NCBI GenBank assembly: GCA_000504425.1
Contig: KI632513.1
Span: forward strand, 2,320,119 to 2,384,118
Direction: 5' to 3'
Source of the DNA: Rhodopseudomonas palustris JSC-3b
GTDB lineage: Bacteria > Pseudomonadota > Alphaproteobacteria > Rhizobiales > Xanthobacteraceae
Length of the DNA: 64,000 bases
Part shown: positions 39,364 through 49,249 of the stretch, piece by piece
Numbering within the stretch: position 1 is the first letter of the stretch
Layout of the letters: every line of letters begins with the position of its first letter
The notes under the pieces: model-generated
What the model was told of the DNA's origin: nothing
The model's input: only the letters and a program-made list of their open reading frames with translations
Databases searched by the model: none
Made by a program: the position numbers and the translations under genes

Positions 39364-40260
39364 TCAGCTCAAGCTGCCGGCGTGCACCCACCAGTTCGGA
39401 TGCGCGGCGCTGATCGCACGCGCGGCGGCGGCGGCTTCGGCATCGGAGCCGAACAGCGCAAAACAAGTGGCCCCTGAACCCGACATCCGCGTCAAACGCG
39501 ACCCGTCGGCGGCGGCCAGCACCGCCAGCACCTCGCCGACCACCGGCTGCACCTGCTTGGCCGGTGCTTCCAGATCGTTGACGCCAGCAAGCAGCGCCGC
39601 AATCCAATCGGCCAACGGCGCATCGCCTTGCGGCCAGGCCGGCGCGACCTGACCGGCGGCGCGCAATTCGCCGTTCTTCAGCCCGAGCGCGGTGAACACG
39701 TCCTTGGTGGCGACGCCGACCCGCGGATTGACCATCACCACCGGCAGACGCGGCAACGGCAGCTTCTGCAGCCGTTCGCCGATGCCGCTCATGATGCAGG
39801 ACGCCGAGCCCACGCAGACCGGCACATCGGCGCCGGTGCGGCGTGCGGCTTCCATCAGCCGCGGATCATCAAGCGCCAAGCCGTTCAGCTTTGCGAGCAG
39901 CCGCAAAGCTGCGGCGGCATCGGCCGAGCCGCCGCCGATACCGGCCGCGATCGGCAATTGCTTGTCGAGCGAGAAGCGGCCGAGCTTGAGGCCGGGCACC
40001 AGCTCGCCGAGCAGCCGCGCCGCTTTCAGCACCAGATTGTCGGCGGTGGCGCCGCATTCTTCCACGCGCGGTCCGGTGGCGGTCAGGCCCAGCTCCTCGC
40101 CGGGCGTCAGCGTCAGCGCGTCGGCGCAATCGGCGAACACCACCACGCTTTCCAGCTCGTGATAGCCATCGGCACGGCGGCCGACCACGCGCAGCGTGAG
40201 ATTGACCTTGGCGCGTGCCTGATCGCTCAGCGCCGTCACAACCGCGTCCGTCATTGCCAT
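39364..40260 (-). CDS. ispE: 4-diphosphocytidyl-2-C-methyl-D-erythritol kinase
   Basis: 298-residue GHMP kinase of the MEP isoprenoid pathway. ARAKVNLTLRVVGRRADGYH holds the catalytic Lys/Asn region, LPIAAGIGGGSADAAAALRL is the ATP-binding loop, and LTRMSGSGATCFALF is motif III. It starts at the base where the TPR gene stops (TGATG overlap at 40258-40262), so the two are coupled. ATG 40254 is an alternative start. Confidence 0.94.
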   Translation of the reverse strand: MAMTDAVVTALSDQARAKVNLTLRVVGRRADGYHELESVVVFADCADALTLTPGEELGLTATGPRVEECGATADNLVLKAARLLGELVPGLKLGRFSLDKQLPIAAGIGGGSADAAAALRLLAKLNGLALDDPRLMEAARRTGADVPVCVGSASCIMSGIGERLQKLPLPRLPVVMVNPRVGVATKDVFTALGLKNGELRAAGQVAPAWPQGDAPLADWIAALLAGVNDLEAPAKQVQPVVGEVLAVLAAADGSRLTRMSGSGATCFALFGSDAEAAAAARAISAAHPNWWVHAGSLS

Positions 40261-42041
40261 CAGCCGCCCTTGCCGTTGTCTTTCTTCTTGTCCGCCGCCG
40301 CAGACGACGGCGCCGGCTCGTCAGGCAGGCCGTTCGCAATCTTCGCCTCGATCTTCGGCAATTCCTCGGGCTCGGGCTTGAGGTCGCGCGCATGGGTCCA
40401 CTGGAAGCGCGCTTCCAGCTTGCGGCCGACGCGCCAATAAGCATCGCCGAGGTGATCGTTAATGGTCGGATCTTCGGGCTTCAGATCAATGGCACGTTCG
40501 AGATGCTTGACCGCTTCCTCGTAGTTGCCGATCCGGTAATAGGCCCAGCCCAGCGAGTCGACGATGTAGCCGTCATCGGGGCGCTGATCGACCGCCCGTT
40601 TGATCATCTGCATCGCTTCGTCGAGATTGATGCCCTGGTCGATCCAGGAATAGCCGAGATAGTTCAGCACATGCGGCTGCTCGGGCTGCAGCTCGAGCGC
40701 CTTCTTCATGTCGACTTCGGCCTTGGCCCACTGCTTGGAACGCTCCTCGCAGATGCCACGGAAGTAATGATAGACCCAGGTGTTCTTCTCGTCGCCGCGC
40801 AGCGCGTCGATGCCCTTGGTGTAGGTCACCGCGCAATCGGCGAACTTCTTGCGGCCGCGCTCGATATTGCCGAGTGCCATGATCGCGTCGAGATCGGTGG
40901 CGTCTTCCGCGGTCACCGCTTTCAGCAGCGTAATCGCTTCTTCGCTGCGATCGGCAGAGTCGAGATTGGTAGCGAGCTGAATCTGCGCATTGCGCTTCAG
41001 CGGCGAATTCGCCGGCACCCGCTCATAGACGGTGATCGCCATCTGCGGCTTCTTCACCGATTCATAGAGATCGCCGAGCGCCAGCAGCGCCAGCGAATGC
41101 TGCGGCTGCAGATAGAGCGCGAGCTGTAGATAGACCAGCGCCAGGTCTTCGCCGCCGCGCCGGGTCAGCGACGCGCCGATGCCGTACAGCGCTTCCGCAG
41201 CGCCGGCCTGGGCGCTATCCACCAAGGGCGGCAGCTTCTTGCCGGCCTTGAGTTCGTTGATGGCATCGACCACCAGCGGATGACGCGGCAGCTTCTTGTC
41301 AAACGCCTCGAACACCGCCAGCGCCGAGGCGGTGTCCTTGTTGCGCGACAGCCAGCGACCATAGGCCTCGACCACGCGCAGCGCGCTGTCATCGAGCTTG
41401 TAGGCCCGCTCCAGCCGCACGCCGGCCTCCTTCTGCCGGCCCGCCAGCTCCAGCATCATGCCGGAATGCAGGTCCTTGAAGATCGGATACCATTCGGGAC
41501 CGGCCAGCCGGTCGATCGCGGTGACCGCGCCCTTGACGTCGCCGGCGCCATAGGCCGCCCAGCTGCCGAGCAAGGTCGCGACCAGATCGGTGATCGGGCC
41601 GCGCACCGACTGCGCGATGTTCTGCTGGGCAGCGGCATAGCGCTTGGTCTTGAGATCGCGGACGCCCACCACCAGGCGCGCCACGCGGTTGCTCTTGTCG
41701 ATGGTCAGAATCCGTTCGGCCAGCTTCACCGCCTCGTCGATGCCGCCATCGGCGAGCGAGGAGATGAAGGCGCGGTCGAGCAGCTCGTTGTTCTTGGGAT
41801 CGTTGCGCAGCGCCGAGCGATAGAAGGTCGCGGCCGCGGCGGCGTCGCGCTCAATGCTGGCGTGGCGGGCGGCGAGATAGCTGCCCGCGGAGGTCAGCGT
41901 CTTCAGGTCGGACTTGCTGGGATAAGTGGCGCCGTTGTCGCTCGGATGATCCGGCGTCTGCGCCGCCAATGGCCCCGACAGCGGCAGCAGCGCCAGCGTC
42001 AGTGCAACCAGCAACGGGCGACGACATCGGTTTGATCGCAT
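40260..42041 (-). CDS. Exported TPR-repeat protein
   Basis: 593 residues from ATG 42041, giving a signal peptide (LLVALTLALLPLSGPLAAQ). At least ten tetratricopeptide-like helices follow, for example LALVYLQLALYLQPQHSLAL, AKAEVDMKKALELQPEQPHV, LNYLGYSWIDQGINLDEAMQ and VDSLGWAYYRIGNYEEAVKH. The C-terminus is charged and Lys-rich (AADKKKDNGKGG). It is likely a periplasmic or outer-membrane-associated scaffold. It is upstream of and coupled to ispE. An ATG at 42110 would bury the signal peptide. Confidence 0.88.
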   Translation of the reverse strand: MRSNRCRRPLLVALTLALLPLSGPLAAQTPDHPSDNGATYPSKSDLKTLTSAGSYLAARHASIERDAAAAATFYRSALRNDPKNNELLDRAFISSLADGGIDEAVKLAERILTIDKSNRVARLVVGVRDLKTKRYAAAQQNIAQSVRGPITDLVATLLGSWAAYGAGDVKGAVTAIDRLAGPEWYPIFKDLHSGMMLELAGRQKEAGVRLERAYKLDDSALRVVEAYGRWLSRNKDTASALAVFEAFDKKLPRHPLVVDAINELKAGKKLPPLVDSAQAGAAEALYGIGASLTRRGGEDLALVYLQLALYLQPQHSLALLALGDLYESVKKPQMAITVYERVPANSPLKRNAQIQLATNLDSADRSEEAITLLKAVTAEDATDLDAIMALGNIERGRKKFADCAVTYTKGIDALRGDEKNTWVYHYFRGICEERSKQWAKAEVDMKKALELQPEQPHVLNYLGYSWIDQGINLDEAMQMIKRAVDQRPDDGYIVDSLGWAYYRIGNYEEAVKHLERAIDLKPEDPTINDHLGDAYWRVGRKLEARFQWTHARDLKPEPEELPKIEAKIANGLPDEPAPSSAAADKKKDNGKGG

Positions 42042-42272
42042 CGGTGTGCCGAGCTCCAGGATCGAGGATTGACGGGTTTCACGGATGCGAAACCGGACCG
42101 GCAGCATCACCCACCGGCCGACAATGCCGCTTTTGGCGGTTCACCGCAAGGCGCGGCGAAGGCTCTGCCCTCGCCGCCGCTGCGGCATGCCGCCGCCACA
42201 TCTGTCCTCCTCCGAGAACGCCCGCAACGTGGCGGGATCGTGGCCCCGGAGCGCGGCAATCGCCGATCGGCG

Positions 42273-43931
42273 TCACATTCCCTGATAATTCGGCCCGCCG
42301 CCGCCCTCCGGCGGAACCCAGGTGATGTTGCCGTTCGGGTCCTTGATGTCACAGGTTTTGCAGTGGACGCAGTTTTGCGCGTTGATGACATAGCGCGGAC
42401 CGGAGGCTTCCTCGATCCATTCATAGACCCCGGCCGGGCAATAGCGGCCGGACGGGCCGGCGAAAATGTCGTGTTCCGAGGCCTTTTGCAGGCCCATATC
42501 GGCCACCTTGAGGTGAACCGGCTGGTCTTCCTCATGGTTGGTGTTGGACAGGAACACCGACGACAGCCGGTCGAAGGTCAGCTTGCCATCCGGCTTTACC
42601 GGCGGATGCGGCTCGTGCTCCTTGGCGGTATCGAGCGTCGAGCGGTCCGGCTTGCCATGCGACAGCGTGCCGAAGAACGAGAAGCCGAGCGTGGCGCACC
42701 ACATCTCGAAACCGGCCAGCACCACACCGACCCGGGTGCCGAAATTGGACCACAGCGGCTTGATGTTGCGGATCTTGAACAGGTCCTTGCCGACCGCCGA
42801 CTCGCGCCAAGCGTTTTCATATTCCACCGGCTCGTCATTGGTGCGGCCAGCCTTGAGCGCGGCGGCGACGTGTTCGGCCGCGAGCATGCCGCTGCCGAGC
42901 GCGTTGTGCACGCCCTTGATGCGCGGCACGTTGACGAAGCCCGCGGCGCAGCCAATCAGCGCGCCGCCCGGGAAGGTCAGGCGCGGCACCGACTGATAGC
43001 CGCCTTCGGTGATGGCGCGCGCGCCATAGGAGATGCGCTTGGCGCCTTCAAAGATCTTGCTGATCGACGGGTGGGTCTTGAAGCGCTGGAAATTGTCGAA
43101 CGGCGACAGATACGGATCTTCGTAGTTGAGATGTACCACGAAGCCGATCGACACCAGATTATCACCGTAATGATACAGGAACGAACCGCCGCCGATATTG
43201 TCGCTGAGCGGCCAGCCGAACGAGTGCGCGACCAGGCCCTTCTTGTGCTTCTTCGGATCGATCTGCCAGATTTCCTTCAGACCGATGCCGAATTTCGCCG
43301 GATCGCTATCCTTGTCGAGCTTGAACTTGGCGATCAACTGCTTGGACAGGCTGCCGCGCGCGCCTTCTGCAAACAGCGTGTACTTGCCGTGCAGTTCCAT
43401 GCCGCGGGTGAAGGAATCCTTGGGCTGGCCGTCGCGGCCGATGCCCATGTCGCCGGTGGCGACGCCGCGCACTTCGCCATTGTCGCCATACAGCACTTCG
43501 GTGGCGGCAAAGCCCGGATAGATTTCGACGCCGAGCGCCTCAGCCTGCGGCGCCAGCCAGCGGCACAGATCGCCGAGCGAGCCGATCAGGTTTTGGTGGT
43601 TGTTCAGCATTGGCGGCACAAGGATGCTCGGCACCTTGTACGACCGCTTGCTGGTCATCACGTAGAAATGGTCATCGGTGACGTGGGTGTTGAGCGGACA
43701 GCTCGTATCCTCGCGCCAGCCGGGCAGCAACGCATCGAGCGGCGTCGGATCGATCACCGCGCCCGACAGGATGTGGGCGCCGACTTCGGAGCCCTTTTCG
43801 ACCACGACGACCGAGAGGTCGGCGTTGAGCTGCTTGAGCCGGATCGCCGCGGCAAGACCCGAAGGTCCCGCGCCCACGATGACGACATCGAATTCCATGG
43901 ACTCGCGGGGCGGCAACTCTTCAGCACTCAT
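42273..43931 (-). CDS. etfD: Electron transfer flavoprotein-ubiquinone oxidoreductase
   Basis: 552-residue membrane-associated enzyme passing electrons from ETF to ubiquinone. The N-terminal FAD motif is VVIVGAGPSGLAAAIRLKQL. The C-terminal [4Fe-4S] domain is YVINAQNCVHCKTCDIKDPN, with ITWVPPEGGGGPNYQGM at the end. Length and motifs match the mitochondrial-type ETF-QO. It has a 368-bp divergent upstream region shared with the uracil-DNA glycosylase gene. Confidence 0.96.
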   Translation of the reverse strand: MSAEELPPRESMEFDVVIVGAGPSGLAAAIRLKQLNADLSVVVVEKGSEVGAHILSGAVIDPTPLDALLPGWREDTSCPLNTHVTDDHFYVMTSKRSYKVPSILVPPMLNNHQNLIGSLGDLCRWLAPQAEALGVEIYPGFAATEVLYGDNGEVRGVATGDMGIGRDGQPKDSFTRGMELHGKYTLFAEGARGSLSKQLIAKFKLDKDSDPAKFGIGLKEIWQIDPKKHKKGLVAHSFGWPLSDNIGGGSFLYHYGDNLVSIGFVVHLNYEDPYLSPFDNFQRFKTHPSISKIFEGAKRISYGARAITEGGYQSVPRLTFPGGALIGCAAGFVNVPRIKGVHNALGSGMLAAEHVAAALKAGRTNDEPVEYENAWRESAVGKDLFKIRNIKPLWSNFGTRVGVVLAGFEMWCATLGFSFFGTLSHGKPDRSTLDTAKEHEPHPPVKPDGKLTFDRLSSVFLSNTNHEEDQPVHLKVADMGLQKASEHDIFAGPSGRYCPAGVYEWIEEASGPRYVINAQNCVHCKTCDIKDPNGNITWVPPEGGGGPNYQGM

Positions 43932-44013
43932 GCTATTGTCTCGCAGACCTCTTAGGGGACGTTTCCAAAAGATGTTGTTTCCGATTTTTCGTTCGAGAAC
44001 AACCTCCCAAATG

Positions 44014-44029
44014 TACCACCGCCGTGGTA
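44014..44029. promoter_or_regulatory. Perfect palindrome upstream of ETF-QO
   Basis: TACCAC-CGCC-GTGGTA, 6-bp arms, 83-98 bp before the ETF-QO start codon. It could be an operator. No regulator gene is adjacent, and nothing else is recognised in 43932-44299. Confidence 0.35.
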
Positions 44030-44299
44030 GTTCACTTGAGAAAGGCCCTTTGGCGCTGCTGTCGGCGCGCTTTCAGCCTGCTGATGGCATGATCAGGCGT
44101 CGCCTTGGGGCAGTGGCCAACGCGCAACGGCGTCACCGCCTGATGGTTGCAGCCGGCTTTCGGAACCAGGCCGGCGCTGGTTCGATCGTGACAATCCTGT
44201 AAGACGGCGGTGTAAGATGGCCTTTGTGAAACGGCCTGCTGAGACGGCCCTGTGAGGAGCAAGTGAACCACCAATTCCGCCCCACGGTTATCAGCACCG

Positions 44300-45175
44300 A
44301 TGTCGCCTGAGCACAGCCCGATATCGGCTGAGCACAGCCTGACCGTCCGAGAGCTGCTGGCGTTTTACGCCGCGGCGGGCGTCGATTGTGCACTGCTCGA
44401 CGAGCCGGTGAACCGGCTGCTGGAGGACGACGCCGCGATGGCCGCGCCGGCGATCGAGCCCGCGCAACGCCAAGCCGCTTCGTCGCCGGCCGTATCGTCG
44501 CCCGCGTCGTCGCTGCCGCCGCCAGGGGCGCAAGGTGCAGCGCCAGCAGCCACGGTTGTCATTCCAGAAGCCGCGATCGCCTCGGCGCGCGAATTGGCGC
44601 GCAGTGCTCCGACGCTGGAGGCGCTGCGTGAGCTGATGGAGCGGTTTGACGGCTGCGCGCTGAAAGCGACCGCGACGCGGCTGGTGTTCGCCGACGGCAA
44701 TCCGCAGGCGCGGCTGATGCTGATCGGCGAAGCGCCGGGCCGTGACGAAGATTTGCAGGGCTTGCCGTTTGTCGGCCGCTCCGGCCAGCTGCTCGACCGC
44801 ATGCTGGCCGCGATCGGGCTCGACCGGACATCGGTGTACATTGCCAATGTCATCCCATGGCGCCCGCCCGGCAACCGCACGCCGACGCCGCAGGAAACGC
44901 AAATCTGCCTGCCGTTCATCACCCGGCAGATCGAACTGGTCGATCCCGACGTGATCATGACGCTCGGCAATCCGTCGACCCAGGCGATCCTGGCGACGCG
45001 CGAGGGCATCATGCGCACCCGCGGTCGCTGGGTCGATTATGACACCGGGCGCCGCACCATCCGGGCGCTGCCGACCTTCCACCCCGCCTATCTGCTGCGC
45101 CAGCCGAGCTATAAACGGCTGTCCTGGCAGGATCTGTGCGCGGTGTCGCGCGCGCTGCAAACGCCCGCGGTTTAG
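44300..45175 (+). CDS. Uracil-DNA glycosylase, family 4-like without full Fe-S ligands
   Basis: 291 residues. The glycosylase core is [58 protein letters not shown] and [20 protein letters not shown]. Family 4 enzymes hold a [4Fe-4S] cluster with four Cys; here the first pair is reduced to one Cys (DGCALKAT) and the Cys of the NV-x-KCRPP motif is Trp (NVIPWRPP), with QICLPF retained. I recall that Fe-S-less enzymes of this kind have been described in Bradyrhizobium. The N-terminal 90 residues are a Pro/Ala/Ser-rich extension. It converges with the GT39 gene. Confidence 0.85.
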   Translation: MSPEHSPISAEHSLTVRELLAFYAAAGVDCALLDEPVNRLLEDDAAMAAPAIEPAQRQAASSPAVSSPASSLPPPGAQGAAPAATVVIPEAAIASARELARSAPTLEALRELMERFDGCALKATATRLVFADGNPQARLMLIGEAPGRDEDLQGLPFVGRSGQLLDRMLAAIGLDRTSVYIANVIPWRPPGNRTPTPQETQICLPFITRQIELVDPDVIMTLGNPSTQAILATREGIMRTRGRWVDYDTGRRTIRALPTFHPAYLLRQPSYKRLSWQDLCAVSRALQTPAV

Positions 45176-45184
45176 TTAAAGCCG

Positions 45185-46693
45185 TTACGGCGCCGGTTTT
45201 GGCCGCACGATCGCCCAGCCGATCCGCAGCAGCGGTTGCCGGCCGGCGATCATCCATTCAAAGGCGCGCGGGATTTCCGGCACCAACTCCGGAAAGCGCT
45301 TGGCGATCTCGGCAGGCGGCAGGCCAACGGTGTCGGAGGCGCGCCACACCACCACGCCGCCGACCTTGGCGAATTCATCCAGCGTCAGCCAGGGCGTGCT
45401 TTCGGGCGCGGCATCGCGCAGCCAATGCGGCCGGGTCGGGCCAAGGCCGATCAACGCCGCCAGATGCGGATCGCCCGCCACCGCCTCCAGCGGCTTGTTG
45501 GTGCGCCGCTCAAAACTGTCGCTGAAAAACCGGGCAATGTCGCGCGCCGGCAGCGAGGTGTCGCGCTCGGCGCCGCCGGTCCAGGGCTGCACCACGATCA
45601 GCGTGATCAGCACCGCCGCGGGCGCCGCCACCGCCACGCCCCAGGCGACGCGCAGCAGCCGCTGCCGGCGCAGATAGATCACATCGCCGCTCAGGATCAC
45701 CACCGCCAGCCCGGCCAGCAGCAGCGCCACCCCGGAGCCGCCGACCACCTGATCGAAGCCAAACAGCGCACCGAGCACGCTGCCGGCCACTGCCGGCGCC
45801 AGCGCGAAGAAATACACAAACTGCCGCGCCAACGGATCGACCGGCGGCCGATGCAGGCTGGGCGGCTCGGCGCTGCCGCCGAGCTGTTTGAGATTGAGCG
45901 CCGCCAGCGCCGCGATGCCGGCAAGCGGTACTAGCAGCGCGATCAGCAATTCGCCCCAATGCAGCGCCCGCGCCGCGAGCTGGTCGGGCGCCGGCAATTC
46001 CGGCAGCGGCACCACGCCGCCGCGCAGCAGCCAGATGCCATAGGGCAGCACCAAGACCGCGATCACCAATAGCGCATAGAGCGGATCGACCGAGGCCAAA
46101 GCACGACGGCCGCGCGGATGCACCAGCGCAAAGCCGATCGGCAGCAGCAGCAATGGCGCGGCCGATGGCGCCGCCAGCAGCAGCAGCCCGACATCGATCG
46201 ACAGGGCGAACCAGGCATTGCGGCGACCCTCGCCGATGATCTGCCACAGATGCAGCAGCAGCAGCGCCCAGAGCGGCCGTAGCAGCAGCAGCGGCCCGAA
46301 CTCGACGCCGGGCGCGGCAAACACCGTGACGGTCAGGGTCAGCAACACCGCGATCACCGCATGCTGCGCCCCGACCATGGCCCGCGCCAGCTGATGCAGC
46401 GCCCAGAAGGTCAGCACCGCGGACAGCTGTGCCAGCAGATAGACGCCCGCGACGTGATTACCGGCGAGCCGGAACGCGAGATCGGCGAGCCAGAACGCCA
46501 GCGGCGGACCGAATTCGCTGCCAACCTGATGCTCACGGCCGATCGCCAGCACCATCGCGAGATCGCGCGGCGGGCTTGCGTAGAAGATCAGCGGCAGCAG
46601 CAGCCACAAGCCGGACTGGATCGACACCGCCAGCCAGAACACCAGCCTCGGCCGGGCGCGTATCAGCTCGACGATCAGGGAGGTAAAACGCAT
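45185..46693 (-). CDS. GT39-like membrane glycosyltransferase
   Basis: 502 residues with about ten predicted hydrophobic helices (FWLAVSIQSGLWLLLPLIF, AVIAVLLTLTVTVFAAPGV, VLVLPYGIWLLRGGVVPL and others) and a C-terminal soluble domain of about 130 residues. The N-terminal loop PPRDLAMVLAIGREHQVGSE followed by FGPPLAFWLADLAFRLAGN resembles the ArnT/PMT first loop. The expected role is lipid-linked sugar transfer at the periplasmic face; the substrate is unknown. ATG 46693 (MRFTSLIVELIR) is preferred over 46705. It ends 9 bp from the convergent UDG gene. Confidence 0.75.
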   Translation of the reverse strand: MRFTSLIVELIRARPRLVFWLAVSIQSGLWLLLPLIFYASPPRDLAMVLAIGREHQVGSEFGPPLAFWLADLAFRLAGNHVAGVYLLAQLSAVLTFWALHQLARAMVGAQHAVIAVLLTLTVTVFAAPGVEFGPLLLLRPLWALLLLHLWQIIGEGRRNAWFALSIDVGLLLLAAPSAAPLLLLPIGFALVHPRGRRALASVDPLYALLVIAVLVLPYGIWLLRGGVVPLPELPAPDQLAARALHWGELLIALLVPLAGIAALAALNLKQLGGSAEPPSLHRPPVDPLARQFVYFFALAPAVAGSVLGALFGFDQVVGGSGVALLLAGLAVVILSGDVIYLRRQRLLRVAWGVAVAAPAAVLITLIVVQPWTGGAERDTSLPARDIARFFSDSFERRTNKPLEAVAGDPHLAALIGLGPTRPHWLRDAAPESTPWLTLDEFAKVGGVVVWRASDTVGLPPAEIAKRFPELVPEIPRAFEWMIAGRQPLLRIGWAIVRPKPAP

Positions 46694-46815
46694 CAAGGGG
46701 GTCAATCCTGGCGAGTGTGCGGTTGGCCGCTGCCACCAATAGCCAAGTTCAGACCCAAAGAAACACCGGAATCGCTTTTACCTGTGGCTTTCGCGCGCAC
46801 CGCGGCGCGCCAGGC

Positions 46816-47544
46816 TCACGCCGAGGCGGCCAGATCGAACAGATCGGGCGCTTCTTCAAGCGCGGGCGTGGCCGGCTGCGCCGCCAGCCGGTCATAGGCC
46901 GCCGCCACCGGCGCAAAGCCGCGGCGGTGATGCTTGGTCGGGCCAAGCCGGTCGAGCGCGGCCAGATGCTCGGGCACACCATAGCCCTTGTGATTGTCAA
47001 AACCATAGCCCGGCAGCTCGTCGGCGAGCCGGCACATCAGCCGGTCGCGCGCCACCTTGGCAATGATCGAGGCCGCGGCGATCGACAGGATCAGCCCGTC
47101 GCCGCCGATCACCGCATCGCAGCCGCAAGGGGTGATGATCTTGTCGCGGCCATCGACAAAGACGTGCTGCGGCGGCTCGGGCAGCGCGGCAACCGCGCGG
47201 CCGAGCGCCCAGAGCGAAGCTTGCAGGATGTTGTCGCGCTCGATGCGCGCCGGCGAGGCATAGGCGACCGCAACGGCCGCGCTGGCGCAGATTTCCTCAA
47301 ACAGCGCCTCGCGCTTGTCGGCGGTCAGCCGCTTGGAATCGTCGAGCCCCTTGGGAATCCGTTTTGGATCGAGCACCACCGCGGCAGCCACCACCGGCCC
47401 GGCGAGCGGCCCGCGCCCGGCCTCATCGCAGCCCGCCACCGGCCAGATGCCGCGCTTGAGCAGCGCCCGCTCGCGCGAGAAGGTGGGCGCAACCACTGGC
47501 TTTACGCCCTTCTTGGCCGCGGATTTCGAGGGGGCACGAATCAT
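46816..47544 (-). CDS. rnhB: Ribonuclease HII
   Basis: 242-residue nuclease removing ribonucleotides from [23 protein letters not shown] has the first Asp-Glu, [20 protein letters not shown] is the second motif, [17 protein letters not shown] is the third, and [19 protein letters not shown] is the fourth. The first 30 residues are a Lys-rich extension ([13 protein letters not shown]), and the C-terminus is slightly longer than in E. coli. Upstream is a REP region. Confidence 0.95.
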   Translation of the reverse strand: MIRAPSKSAAKKGVKPVVAPTFSRERALLKRGIWPVAGCDEAGRGPLAGPVVAAAVVLDPKRIPKGLDDSKRLTADKREALFEEICASAAVAVAYASPARIERDNILQASLWALGRAVAALPEPPQHVFVDGRDKIITPCGCDAVIGGDGLILSIAAASIIAKVARDRLMCRLADELPGYGFDNHKGYGVPEHLAALDRLGPTKHHRRGFAPVAAAYDRLAAQPATPALEEAPDLFDLAASA

Positions 47545-47691
47545 GGCCGGATGCTGCGGGCTCGGCCCTGCCCGCGCAACCCGGAACTGCCGTCATACCC
47601 ACAATCCACCACCGCAGCCGCGCCCGGCGGCGCGGCACGATGGCGGCGCGGCAGCCACCCGAAGGCTCAGGCCAACGGCGATTGATACCAA

Positions 47692-47792
47692 CCACTCCGC
47701 ACGTCATGGCCGGGCTCGTCCCGGCCATCCACGTCTTTGATCTTGCGACGATTTTAAGGCGTGGATACCCGCGCCAAACGCGGGCATGACGG
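47692..47792. repeat. REP-like element, family A
   Basis: accactccgcacgtcatgg, ccatccacgtctttgat, aaggcgtggatacccg and gcgggcatgacgggg in order. It is preceded by attgatacca, as also seen before the copy at 35322. No gene is seen in the 315-bp gap 47545-47859. Confidence 0.85.
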
Positions 47793-47859
47793 GGCACAAT
47801 TGAGGGCCGCTGGTATCGTGGCCTCCGCCCGTCCAGTTCGGCCCTTCCACCAGCCGCGC

Positions 47860-49032
47860 TCAGAACAGGCTGAGCTGCTGGCTGACCCGCGCCGGCCGCG
47901 CGAAATGATCGGTGGTCAGCTTAAAACGCCGCTTGTTGAGCCCGAGCTTGGCGCAGGCGACCTCGAAGCGCCGGCCGATCATCCAGGCGAGCGGCCCGGT
48001 GCCCTTGCCTCTCGTGCCCCATTGCGGATCGTAGTCGCGGCCGCCGCGCATCTCGCGAATTAACGTGAACACATGGCGGTAGCGGTCTGGATAATGGGCG
48101 ATCAGCCATTCCCGGAACAGATCGCGCACTTCCAGTGGCAGGCGCAGCAGCACATAGCTCGCTTCCTTGACCCCGGCATGGGCGGCGGCATCGAGAATGC
48201 GCTCGATCTCGCAATCATTGAGCGCCGGGATCACCGGGGCCACCATCACCGTGGTCGGAATGCCGGCCGCCGCGAGCTGCTGCAAAGCCTCCAGCCGCTT
48301 GGTGGGCGTCGAAGCGCGCGGCTCCATCGCCCGCGCCAGTTTGGGATCGAGCGTGGTCACCGATAGCGCGACCTTGACCAGCTGGCGTTTGGCCATCCGC
48401 GCCAAAATATCGATGTCGCGGGTCACCAGCGCCGATTTGGTGACGATGCCGACCGGATGGCCGACCTTGTCCAGCACTTCGAGGATGCCGCGCATGATGC
48501 GCTGCTCGCGCTCGATCGGCTGATAGGGATCGGTATTGGTGCCGATCGCGATCATCTTCGGCTCATAGTCCGGCGCCGCCAGCTCCTTGGCGAGCAGCGC
48601 CGGCGCATCCGGCTTGGCGAACAGCCGCGCCTCGAAATCCAGCCCGGCCGACAGCCCGAGATAAGCGTGGGTCGGCCGCGCGAAGCAATACACGCAGCCA
48701 TGCTCGCAGCCGCGATAAGGATTGATTGAACGGTCAAAGCCGATATCCGGCGAGTCGTTGCGGGTGATCACCTTGCGGGCGCTGTCGATCCCGACCGAGG
48801 TCTTGAACGGCGGCAGCTCTTCCAGGCTCTGCCAGCCATCATCGAACGCGCCCCGGGCCTCGGCCTCAAAACGGCCGCTGGCGTTGGACTGCGCGCCGCG
48901 GCCACGGCGCCGCTGCGGCTCGATCGCGCTGGGGTCCGGCAGCGCCGCGGGCGCGTCCGCTGGATGGGTGGGCGCTGGATGGGCGGGCGCCGGTGCCGGC
49001 GATGGCTTGAGGGCTACAGAAGCTTGTCTCAT
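47860..49032 (-). CDS. PA0069-family radical SAM protein
   Basis: 390 residues. The radical SAM motif is YRGCEHGCVYCFARPTHAYL (C-x3-C-x2-C), followed by IAIGTNTDPYQPIEREQRIM and VAPVIPALNDCEIERILDAA. This is the SplB-related PA0069/COG1533 family, whose reaction is not established. The N-terminal 60 residues are Ala/Pro-rich. ATG 49032 (MRQASVALKPS) is chosen; an in-frame ATG at 49224 would add 64 residues without family likeness. Confidence 0.88.
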   Translation of the reverse strand: MRQASVALKPSPAPAPAHPAPTHPADAPAALPDPSAIEPQRRRGRGAQSNASGRFEAEARGAFDDGWQSLEELPPFKTSVGIDSARKVITRNDSPDIGFDRSINPYRGCEHGCVYCFARPTHAYLGLSAGLDFEARLFAKPDAPALLAKELAAPDYEPKMIAIGTNTDPYQPIEREQRIMRGILEVLDKVGHPVGIVTKSALVTRDIDILARMAKRQLVKVALSVTTLDPKLARAMEPRASTPTKRLEALQQLAAAGIPTTVMVAPVIPALNDCEIERILDAAAHAGVKEASYVLLRLPLEVRDLFREWLIAHYPDRYRHVFTLIREMRGGRDYDPQWGTRGKGTGPLAWMIGRRFEVACAKLGLNKRRFKLTTDHFARPARVSQQLSLF

Positions 49033-49249
49033 GGTTTTCAGCCTAGCACAAAAAGCGAACAAATAAAGAACAAAATGAATGAGCGGTAAACCTGTCAACT
49101 CGTTTGAATCCGAGGCACGGCAACGAAACGCAGCGGTGACCGGCCTTCGCCCGACGCCTGCCCGCAAAATCGGCAGCGGCCCCGGCTGATTTCCTGATGG
49201 CGCAGTGCTAACGGTGCGGCGCAATTGTCAGCGAGGTGGCGCAAGCCCG

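Noticed and set aside
42069-43955. Long plus-strand frame over ETF-QO
   Set aside because: No recognisable domain; ETF-QO on the minus strand is complete.
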